DNA from: an uncultured Brevibacterium sp.
Lineage (GTDB): Bacteria; Actinomycetota; Actinomycetes; Actinomycetales; Brevibacteriaceae
NCBI GenBank assembly: GCA_902489185.1
Contig: CABTZC010000098.1
Coordinates: 1-7,314 of the forward strand
Length of the DNA: 7,314 bases
Direction: 5' to 3'
Shown here: one piece after another, positions 1-6,493 of the stretch
How positions within the stretch are numbered: position 1 is the first letter of the stretch
How the letters are laid out: each line of letters begins with the position of its first letter
Made by a program: the position numbers and the translations under genes
The notes under the pieces: model-generated
The model's database searches: none
The model's input: the letters and a program-made list of their open reading frames with translations, nothing else
Told to the model about the DNA's origin: nothing

Positions 1-1
1 C

Positions 2-1450
2 CCGCCCCCGGCGATCGCAGCCCAGAAACTCACCCGCCTGCTCATCGACGACCAGGGGTTCGAATTCGAAACCGCGACAGATATCGCAACACAAGTACTG
101 GGCTACACCAACCACACGCTCCTCCCAGAAGCACTTGAACGGTGGTCGGTCGGCCTCATGCGCCACGTCCTCCCACGCCACATGGACCTCATCGAAAAAA
201 TCGAGCGCCGCGAAATCGAGCTACACGGTCCACTCGAACCGGCCACCGCAATCATCGATCACGGCCACGTGAACATGGGGAGCCTGGCGTTCCTCACCAG
301 CCACCGCGTCAACGGAGTATCAGCCCTTCACACTGACCTCATCCGTAGTGACCTTTTCCCTGACTTCAACGAGCGCCACCCCGAAAGGATCATCAACGTC
401 ACCAACGGGGTGACACCTCGGCGGTGGCTCAAACTTGCCAACCCGGACCTTTCCGCACTTATCACGGAAGCCATTGGCGCAGGCTGGGAAACCGACCTTG
501 ACCGGCTCGCACAGCTCGCTGAGTACGCGGACAACGACGACTTCCTCACCGCATTTGGCGAAACCAAGCACGCGGCCAAAAACCGGCTCGCAGACTGGCT
601 CAACCACCACCACGACATCGACATCCCCGTCACCGGGCTCTTTGATGTACAGGTCAAACGTATCCACGAATACAAGCGCCAGCTGCTCAACATCTTCTGG
701 ACGATCGCCCGCTGGCAACGCATCAAGCGCGACCCGTCCGCCGGTTGGGTGCCACGCGTCAAACTGTTCGGTGGAAAAGCTGCACAGAGCTACGTCATGG
801 CGAAGGACATCATCCGCCTGATCAACGACGTCGCGGCAGTGGTCAACAACGACCCAGACACCAAGGACCTCCTTCAGGTAGTGTTCCCACCGAACTACAA
901 CGTGTCCATGGCCGAAAAACTTATCCCAGCCGCCGACCTGTCCGAGCAGATCTCGACTGCAGGCATGGAAGCATCGGGAACGGGCAACATGAAGTTCGCA
1001 CTCAACGGGGCGCTGACAATCGGAACCCTGGACGGCGCCAATGTCGAAATCCGCGAAAAAGTGGGCGCTGACAATTTCTTCCTCTTTGGCATGACCACTG
1101 AAGAAGTGGCCCAACGCAGGGAAGAACCGGACCACAGCCGTAAGGCCATCGAAGCCAGCCAGCCTATGCGCGACATTCTCCAAGCCGTTGCAGAGGGCAC
1201 GTTCAGCCCGGACGAACCGCACCGTTACGGTGACCTGGTTGACAACATGTGGAACTCCGACTGGTTCCTTGTCGCTAGCGACTTCGACGCCTACGATCAG
1301 GCACAAACCCGGGTCGACGAAGCGTACCAGGACACCCGGGCTTGGCAGAAAGCTAGCGTGCTCAACATCGCGAACATGGGGTACTTCAGTTCGGACCGTT
1401 CGGTACGCGAATACATGGCCAATATTTGGAGTGTCGATTCGGTTCTGTAA
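2..1450 (+). CDS. glgP: Glycogen/alpha-glucan phosphorylase, C-terminal part (5' end outside window)
   Basis: Cytoplasmic PLP-dependent GT35 phosphorylase that releases glucose-1-phosphate from the non-reducing ends of alpha-1,4 glucan. The frame is open from base 2, so 482 residues are visible of a family length of about 800-830; the N-terminal 40% is missing. Visible in fragment numbering: the active-site segment YTNHTLLPEALERW (from about residue 35), VTNGVTPRRWL (133-143), the phosphate-binding VKRIHEYKRQLLN (218-230, with K219 and R220), FGGKAAQSY, and the cofactor motif EASGTGNMKFALNGA, whose Lys331 (codon 992-994) is the PLP Schiff-base lysine. The C-terminus is natural and ends in TAA. 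The ATG at 158 is internal, because homology continues upstream of it. Oddities: the usual Thr-His-Pro near the fragment start reads Pro-Pro-Pro, and no TTG or TTA leucine codon occurs. A maltodextrin phosphorylase is a less likely alternative, given the glg context. Confidence 0.96.
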   Translation, partial: PPPAIAAQKLTRLLIDDQGFEFETATDIATQVLGYTNHTLLPEALERWSVGLMRHVLPRHMDLIEKIERREIELHGPLEPATAIIDHGHVNMGSLAFLTSHRVNGVSALHTDLIRSDLFPDFNERHPERIINVTNGVTPRRWLKLANPDLSALITEAIGAGWETDLDRLAQLAEYADNDDFLTAFGETKHAAKNRLADWLNHHHDIDIPVTGLFDVQVKRIHEYKRQLLNIFWTIARWQRIKRDPSAGWVPRVKLFGGKAAQSYVMAKDIIRLINDVAAVVNNDPDTKDLLQVVFPPNYNVSMAEKLIPAADLSEQISTAGMEASGTGNMKFALNGALTIGTLDGANVEIREKVGADNFFLFGMTTEEVAQRREEPDHSRKAIEASQPMRDILQAVAEGTFSPDEPHRYGDLVDNMWNSDWFLVASDFDAYDQAQTRVDEAYQDTRAWQKASVLNIANMGYFSSDRSVREYMANIWSVDSVL

Positions 1451-1458
1451 CCACGAGT

Positions 1459-1485
1459 GAACTTTGCCTGAACTCATCGAACTTT
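1459..1485 (+). repeat. Three GAACT direct repeats at about 10-bp spacing
   Basis: GAACT occurs at 1459, 1470 and 1479; the first and third copies extend to GAACTTT (1459-1465 and 1479-1485). Start-to-start distances are 11, 9 and (outer pair) 20 bp, close to one and two helical turns, so the copies would face the same side of the DNA. That is what a regulator binding array can look like, but units this short could arise by chance. No known regulator site is recognised. Confidence 0.3.
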
Positions 1486-1534
1486 CGGTCTGCCCTGTCA
1501 CCTGCTGTGATTGAATGATCTAAGGGCGAGCGAC

Positions 1535-1540
1535 GAGGAG
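1535..1540 (+). promoter_or_regulatory. Ribosome binding site of glgB
   Basis: GAGGAG lies five bases before the GTG at 1546, a strong Shine-Dalgarno match at normal spacing. It settles the choice of a GTG start for glgB. It is the strongest ribosome binding site in the window, fitting the one gene here that is not overlapped by its upstream neighbour. Confidence 0.8.
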
Positions 1541-1545
1541 TAAAC

Positions 1546-3759
1546 GTGGCCAGGGATATCACCTCAAATTCGGACGGTGTGACCGAGGTCGGTCCCGCGC
1601 CCGCTGAAATCCAGGCTGTCGTTGAAGGCAGGCATTGGGACCCGTTTTCGGTTCTGGGGCCCAGCGCAGACCAGGCCGAGGTCGTGGCCCACATCCCCGG
1701 CGCGGAGCGCGTGTGGGCGGTCAATGACTCCGAGTCCCACGAACTCGAACCGTACGCGTCCGCACCTACGGTTTTCCGCGGGCCATATGTGTCGTACTAC
1801 CGCTTGCGCATCCAGTGGCCGGGCGGGCACGTTGAGGAACGTCACGACCCGTACCGTTTCAGCCCGGTTTTGGGTGAAATTGACGAATACCTCTTGAGCG
1901 AAGGTACCCACCACCAGTTGTGGCGCGCCCTGGGTGCTCACCTCATCACGCATGAAGAAGTTCCCGGTGTCCATTTTGCCGTGTGGGCGCCTAACGCTAA
2001 GCGTGTTTCGGTCGTTGGTAACTTCAACAGCTGGGACCACACGGCCCACCCCATGCGCTCCCGAGGTGCTACCGGGGTATGGGAGTTATTCATCCCTGGT
2101 CTGGGTGCGGGGGAGACGTATAAGTACTCCATTCTTGGGGAAAACGGGCAGTTGCCGCTCAAGGCCGACCCTGTTGGGTTCGGTAGCGAACACGCGCCGC
2201 ACACCGCTTCGGTGGTGCGCGACATCGACGCCCACACCTGGGCCGACAGCGACTGGCTGGAGGTTCGCGGTGAAGCCTTTGCCACCTCGGCGCCGGTGAG
2301 CATTTACGAAGTCCACTTAGGCTCATGGAAGCGTGTGAGCAACGAACACGGCGAACGCTTCATGTCCTACCGCGAACTTGCGGAAGAACTAGTCGATTAC
2401 GCCCACCACATGGGATTCACCCACATCGAGATCATGCCGGTGAGTGAGCATCCGTTCGACGGTTCGTGGGGGTATCAGCCAATTGGTCTGTATGCGCCAA
2501 CCATCCGCTACGGCACCCCGGAGGAATTTCAAGCGTTTGTTGATGCGGCACACGCGCGCGGCCTGGGCGTGATCGCCGACTGGGTGCCGGGGCATTTCCC
2601 CACCGATTCGCACGGCTTGGGCAACTTCGACGGCACGGCCTTGTATGAACATGCTGATCCACGTCAGGGCTTCCACCCTGACTGGAACACACTGATCTTC
2701 AACTATGGCCGTCCAGAAGTGTTGAGTTATCTGGTGTCCAATGCCTTGTATTGGCTCAGCGTGTACCACTTGGACGGTTTACGCGTCGACGCCGTCGCGT
2801 CGATGATCTACTTGGACTATTCGCGCAAGGATAACGAGTGGGTGCCTAACCGCGACGGCGGACGCGAAAATTACGAGGCCATCAATTTCCTTCAGCGGAC
2901 CAATACCGCTGCGTACGGTGCGGACGATTCGGTTGCGATCGTAGCCGAGGAATCCACTGCGTTTCCTGGTGTGACGAAGCCGGTCCACGCTGGTGGCCTG
3001 GGATTCGGCTACAAGTGGAACCTGGGTTGGATGAATGACTCCTTGGAGTACTTCGCAAAGGACCCCGTGTATCGCAAGTACCACCAGAACCAGCTCACGT
3101 TTGGTATGACGTATGCGTATTCGGAAAACTACGTGCTGCCCATCAGCCATGACGAAGTGGTCCATGGAAAAGGGTCCATGTACCAGCGCATGCCCGGGTC
3201 ACATGAGGACAAACTGGGCAACCTGAAGCTGTTTTACGCGTACATGTGGGCGTTTCCGGGCAAAAAACTCTTGTTCATGGGCCAAGAGTTTGGGCAACAC
3301 CACGAATGGAACCACTCAGCCAGCTTGGACTGGAACACCCTGAATGATCCTGGCCACGTGGGCGTGCAAAACGTGGTCCGTGACCTGAACCTGTTTTACC
3401 GCGACCAGCTTGCGATGCACGCCCTGGACACAGACCCGCGAGGCTTCCAGTGGCTCCTGCTTGAAGCGGTCGATGACCAGGTCATCGCGTGGATGCGTCG
3501 CGGTAATCCCGGAGACCCTCACGTTGTTGTGGTTCTCAACTGCACCCCTGTTGAACGCACCAACTACCGGATCGCGTTCCCCGTGCCTGGCCGTTGGCAT
3601 GAAGCGATCAACACCGACTCTTCCCACTACGGTGGGGCTAACCGTGGCAATTGCGGGGCAATTGACACTGAACCCGTACCGTGTGGAACAGAAGCCCAGT
3701 CCGCTCTACTTACTCTGCCACCTTTAACCGCGATCTACTTTGTCGAGGATCAATCATGA
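1546..3759 (+). CDS. glgB: 1,4-alpha-glucan (glycogen) branching enzyme
   Basis: GH13 enzyme that cuts an alpha-1,4 chain and reattaches it through an alpha-1,6 bond, creating glycogen branches in the cytoplasm. It has 737 residues, against 728 in E. coli, and is complete. Domains: an extra N-terminal beta module (about 20-125), CBM48 (about 137-225, with VWAPNAKRVSVVGNFNSWD), the (beta/alpha)8 catalytic barrel (about 265-620), and a C-terminal beta domain ending in LLTLPPLTAIYF. Catalytic residues are all present: nucleophile Asp415 (GLRVDAVASM), acid/base Glu468 (VAEESTAFPG) and transition-state Asp536 (ISHDEVVHGKGSM), plus Asp345 of ADWVPGHFP; all sit ten positions above the E. coli numbers. 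The long N-terminus matches the GlgB type that acts with GlgC and GlgA. The GTG start is supported by GAGGAG. TTG/TTA make up about a third of its leucine codons, unlike glgP upstream. The last four bases are shared with glgC. Confidence 0.98.
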   Translation: MARDITSNSDGVTEVGPAPAEIQAVVEGRHWDPFSVLGPSADQAEVVAHIPGAERVWAVNDSESHELEPYASAPTVFRGPYVSYYRLRIQWPGGHVEERHDPYRFSPVLGEIDEYLLSEGTHHQLWRALGAHLITHEEVPGVHFAVWAPNAKRVSVVGNFNSWDHTAHPMRSRGATGVWELFIPGLGAGETYKYSILGENGQLPLKADPVGFGSEHAPHTASVVRDIDAHTWADSDWLEVRGEAFATSAPVSIYEVHLGSWKRVSNEHGERFMSYRELAEELVDYAHHMGFTHIEIMPVSEHPFDGSWGYQPIGLYAPTIRYGTPEEFQAFVDAAHARGLGVIADWVPGHFPTDSHGLGNFDGTALYEHADPRQGFHPDWNTLIFNYGRPEVLSYLVSNALYWLSVYHLDGLRVDAVASMIYLDYSRKDNEWVPNRDGGRENYEAINFLQRTNTAAYGADDSVAIVAEESTAFPGVTKPVHAGGLGFGYKWNLGWMNDSLEYFAKDPVYRKYHQNQLTFGMTYAYSENYVLPISHDEVVHGKGSMYQRMPGSHEDKLGNLKLFYAYMWAFPGKKLLFMGQEFGQHHEWNHSASLDWNTLNDPGHVGVQNVVRDLNLFYRDQLAMHALDTDPRGFQWLLLEAVDDQVIAWMRRGNPGDPHVVVVLNCTPVERTNYRIAFPVPGRWHEAINTDSSHYGGANRGNCGAIDTEPVPCGTEAQSALLTLPPLTAIYFVEDQS
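3745..3749 (+). promoter_or_regulatory. Ribosome binding site of glgC, inside the glgB 3' end
   Basis: GAGGA ends six bases before the ATG at 3756. It fixes that ATG as the start, rather than the GTG at 3681 in the same frame, which would add 25 residues lying wholly within glgB and without family likeness. The site is inside the last glgB codons, so ribosomes finishing glgB pass over it, favouring coupled translation. Confidence 0.75.
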
Positions 3760-5054
3760 GCCCAACCAGTGTTATCGGAAATTCGCGTGGGGCAGCCCCC
3801 CGTTTGACCAGCCAGGCAATGGCCTTTGTTTTGGCCGGAGGCCGTGGATCACGCCTGCAGGAACTCACTGACCGGCGTGCAAAACCAGCCGTACACTTTG
3901 GGGGTAAGTCACGCATTATTGACTTCCCGCTGTCCAACGCGGTGAACTCGGGAATCCGTAAGATCGCGGTGGCCACTCAGTACAAGGCACACTCGCTGAT
4001 CCGCCACCTGCAGCGCGGGTGGGGTTTCTTCCGCGCGGAACGTAATGAATACTTGGACATCTTGCCTGCCAGCCAGCGCGTTGCCGAAACCAAGTGGTAC
4101 TTGGGAACCGCGGATGCGGTGACGCAGAACATCGACATCGTGGATGACTACAACGTCGAGTACATTATTGTGCTCGCCGGTGACCACGTGTACAAGATGG
4201 ACTACGAAATCATGTTGCGCCAGCACGTTGAAACCGGAGCTGATGTCACGGTTGGGTGTTTGACCGTACCGCGTGAAGAAGCCAGCGCGTTTGGCGTCAT
4301 GCACACCGACGAAACTGGTCGGATCATCGACTTCCTGGAAAAGCCGGCGGATCCACCCGGAATGCCAGACAACCCTGAACTGGCCCTTGCCAGCATGGGG
4401 ATCTACGTCTTCAAGTGGTCGTTCCTGCGTGAGCTTCTCCAGGAAGATGCAGAAAACGTAGACTCCAGCCACGACTTTGGCCACGACCTGATCCCGCACA
4501 TCGTGCAAAACGGGTACGCGCACGCTCACAAGTTCAGCGACTCCTGCGTGATGGGTGGCCTGGAAACCGAACCGTACTGGCGCGACGTGGGAACCGTCGA
4601 TTCGTTCTGGCAGACGAACATCGACCTCACGGATTTCATCCCGGCCCTGGACATGTACGACAACTCCTGGCCCATTTGGACGTATTCGGAACTGACCCCA
4701 CCGGCCAAGTTCATCCACGACGACGAAGGCAGGCGCGGCCAGGCGATCCAATCCCTCATCTCCGGTGACTGCATTATTTCTGGTTCAGATGTGCGTCACT
4801 CCCTGCTTTTCACCGGTTCGCGCGTCCACTCGTACTCCTCACTCGAACGAGTCGTGGCCTTGCCCCGTGTCCAGATCCACCGGTCGGCACAACTGACCGA
4901 CTGCGTCCTGGACTCCCGCGTGGTCATTCCCGAAGGCCTGGTTGTAGGACAGGACCCCGAGGAAGACGCTCGCTGGTTCAGGCGCACGGACAGCGGCGTC
5001 GTTCTCATCACTCAGCCCATGTTGGACCGGCGAGCTGCTGAACTGGGGTTGTGA
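3756..5054 (+). CDS. glgC: Glucose-1-phosphate adenylyltransferase (ADP-glucose pyrophosphorylase)
   Basis: Makes ADP-glucose and pyrophosphate from ATP and glucose-1-phosphate, the committed and usually allosterically controlled step of bacterial glycogen synthesis. It has 432 residues, a full length for the family. An N-terminal nucleotidyltransferase fold begins with VLAGGRGSRLQELT (25-38) and RAKPAVHFGGK (41-51); Arg33 and Lys43 match residues linked to activator response in the rhizobial enzyme. Then come WYLGTADAVTQN (Trp114, Tyr115), the catalytic Asp143 in LAGDHVYKMD, the glucose-1-phosphate-binding Lys196 in FLEKPADPP, and EPYWRDVGTVDSFW. The last 120 or so residues, from SGDCIISGS to LITQPMLD, form the left-handed beta-helix domain. 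Sequence type is proteobacterial, closest to the rhizobial/Rhodobacter form, so activation by fructose 6-phosphate and pyruvate is plausible, though inferred. Joined to glgB by ATGA and to glgA by TGATG. Confidence 0.98.
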   Translation: MSPTSVIGNSRGAAPRLTSQAMAFVLAGGRGSRLQELTDRRAKPAVHFGGKSRIIDFPLSNAVNSGIRKIAVATQYKAHSLIRHLQRGWGFFRAERNEYLDILPASQRVAETKWYLGTADAVTQNIDIVDDYNVEYIIVLAGDHVYKMDYEIMLRQHVETGADVTVGCLTVPREEASAFGVMHTDETGRIIDFLEKPADPPGMPDNPELALASMGIYVFKWSFLRELLQEDAENVDSSHDFGHDLIPHIVQNGYAHAHKFSDSCVMGGLETEPYWRDVGTVDSFWQTNIDLTDFIPALDMYDNSWPIWTYSELTPPAKFIHDDEGRRGQAIQSLISGDCIISGSDVRHSLLFTGSRVHSYSSLERVVALPRVQIHRSAQLTDCVLDSRVVIPEGLVVGQDPEEDARWFRRTDSGVVLITQPMLDRRAAELGL

Positions 5055-6493
5055 TGGCGCGTCGCGTTCTGTCCGTGGCAAGTGAGTCGGCGCCACTTGT
5101 CAAAACGGGCGGTTTGGCCGATGTCGTTGGGGCCCTTCCTTCCGCTCTTCGCCCGCTGGGGTGGGAGAGTCGCGTCCTGATGCCGGCGTACCCGGGTCTA
5201 GTGGACCGGGCGGAAACCACCAGTGTTCAGTGGGAAACCGATGACTTGTTCGGCGGCCCTGCCCGCGTGCTGTTGGGCACGTTCAACGATGTGGAGTATC
5301 TGCTGTTGGACGCCCCTCACTTTTTTGATCGCGAAGGCGGACCCTACAACGTCGACGGACACGACTACCCGGACAACCACGTGCGGTTCGCTGCCCTGTC
5401 GTGGGTAGGTTCCCGGCTGGCCGTGGAGGGCACTAAGGATGGGTGGGTGCCCGAGGTCGTTCACGCCCACGACTGGCAAGCTGGCTTGGTGCCGTCTTAC
5501 CTCAAGTACGCTGGGACCCCGGTGCCCAGTGTGATGACTTTGCACAATATCGCGTTCCAAGGAATTTTTGGCCCGGACCAGTTGGACCGTGTCAACCTGC
5601 CTACCTGGGATTACCACCCGGATGCGCTTGAGTACCACGGCACTGTCAGCGCGCTCAAAGCCGGCATGGTGCACGCGTCTGCGGTGAACACGGTGAGCCC
5701 GTCATATGCTGAGCAGATCGCATCGCCGGAGTGGGGTTTTGGTTTAGACGGTGTCATCCGAATGCGCGCCGAACGTGGCGAAATGTTCGGGATTCTCAAC
5801 GGAATCGATCTTCGCGTGTGGGACCCGGAAAACGACCCTCACGTGGTCCCATATTCGGCGTCTAGCCAGGAAGGCAAAAAGAAGAACCGCAAGGCGTTGA
5901 TCGCTGAGTTCGGTCTGGCTAAACCACAGGGTCCGCTCGCCGTGGTGGTGACCAGGTTGGCGCATCAAAAAGGAATCGACATGCTGATTGATGCGGTGCC
6001 TGACTATATTGCCCGAGGTGGTTCCCTAGCTGTTCTGGGATCGGGAGATCCCGGGTATGAAAGTGCGCTCCACGATTTAGCCCGCAGGTTCCCCGGTTCT
6101 GTAGGTGTGCGAATTGGGTATGACGAGCCGTTAAGCCACCGCATGTACGCCGGTGGTGACTCTGTTCTGGTGCCGTCTAGGTTCGAACCGTGTGGGCTCA
6201 CTCAGATGTATGGGCTCAGGTACGGGGCCGTGCCGATTGTGGCGGCCACTGGAGGTCTCAAAGATTCGGTGACCCACGCCTCGGCGGAAAACATTGAGAA
6301 CAAAACCGCCACCGGAATCACCTTCTCTGACATCAGCACTCAGGGGTTGTCAGCGGCACTCGCATACTCAACGGAACTGTTCGCCCAGAAAAAAGTGTGG
6401 CGGTCGATTCTGCGCAGAGGAATGCGCACGCCGGTGGGTTGGGAATCCTCTGCGCAGGTGTACGCAGGGCTGTTCGAAAGGCTTACCGCGTGA
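5054..6493 (+). CDS. glgA: Glycogen synthase (ADP-glucose-dependent)
   Basis: GT5 enzyme with a GT-B fold that transfers glucose from ADP-glucose to the non-reducing end of alpha-1,4 glucan. It has 479 residues (E. coli 477), complete. The N-terminal Rossmann domain carries the ADP-glucose loop KTGGLADVVGALP (Lys17), HAHDWQAG (137-144) and TLHNIAFQG (His164). The C-terminal domain carries GILNGID, RLAHQKGID (Arg301, Lys306) and the signature PSRFEPCGLTQMYGLRYG with Glu378. Lys306 and Glu378 correspond to E. coli Lys305 and Glu377, so the active site is intact. The ATG at 5054 overlaps the glgC stop as TGATG; GTG at 5051 would add one Met and overlap by four bases. ATG is preferred because the weak GGGG (5045-5048) is five bases before it but only two before the GTG. 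With so poor a ribosome site, translation probably depends on coupling to glgC. It shares four bases with glgX. Confidence 0.97.
   Translation: MARRVLSVASESAPLVKTGGLADVVGALPSALRPLGWESRVLMPAYPGLVDRAETTSVQWETDDLFGGPARVLLGTFNDVEYLLLDAPHFFDREGGPYNVDGHDYPDNHVRFAALSWVGSRLAVEGTKDGWVPEVVHAHDWQAGLVPSYLKYAGTPVPSVMTLHNIAFQGIFGPDQLDRVNLPTWDYHPDALEYHGTVSALKAGMVHASAVNTVSPSYAEQIASPEWGFGLDGVIRMRAERGEMFGILNGIDLRVWDPENDPHVVPYSASSQEGKKKNRKALIAEFGLAKPQGPLAVVVTRLAHQKGIDMLIDAVPDYIARGGSLAVLGSGDPGYESALHDLARRFPGSVGVRIGYDEPLSHRMYAGGDSVLVPSRFEPCGLTQMYGLRYGAVPIVAATGGLKDSVTHASAENIENKTATGITFSDISTQGLSAALAYSTELFAQKKVWRSILRRGMRTPVGWESSAQVYAGLFERLTA

Larger units (their letters stand above)
1451..1545 (+). promoter_or_regulatory. 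glgP-glgB intergenic region, possible promoter/leader of glgBCAX
   Basis: This 95-bp stretch is the only non-coding DNA in the window and precedes four overlapping genes, so a promoter or leader for glgBCAX is a reasonable place to look here. I see no stem-loop with a T tract that would end glgP transcription, so read-through from glgP is equally possible. No convincing -35/-10 pair could be assigned: TTGCCT at 1464-1469 resembles a -35 box but has no good partner at 16-18 bp. It carries a short GAACT repeat, listed separately. Regulatory function is inference. Confidence 0.3.

Noticed and set aside
158..1450. ATG at 158 as the start of a 430-residue protein
   Set aside because: The frame stays open to base 2 and encodes clear phosphorylase sequence (including YTNHTLLPEALERW) upstream of this ATG, so it is internal to a truncated glgP.
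1451..1480. Possible hairpin terminator after glgP (GAGT at 1455-1458 with ACTC at 1472-1475)
   Set aside because: The stem is only four base pairs with a 13-base loop, and no T tract follows.
320..1501. 393-residue open frame on the - strand opposite glgP
   Set aside because: It is in codon register with glgP, where - strand stops require sense TTA, CTA or TCA codons. glgP avoids these, so the open frame is a by-product of codon bias. The translation has no recognisable domain.
3681..3755. N-terminal extension of GlgC from GTG at 3681
   Set aside because: The 25 extra residues lie inside the glgB coding sequence and are the out-of-frame reading of its conserved C-terminus. ATG at 3756 has a good ribosome site and gives the family length.
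3909..4751. 280-residue open frame on the - strand opposite glgC
   Set aside because: Same cause: it is in register with glgC, whose codon use lacks the relevant triplets over this stretch. No family resemblance is seen.
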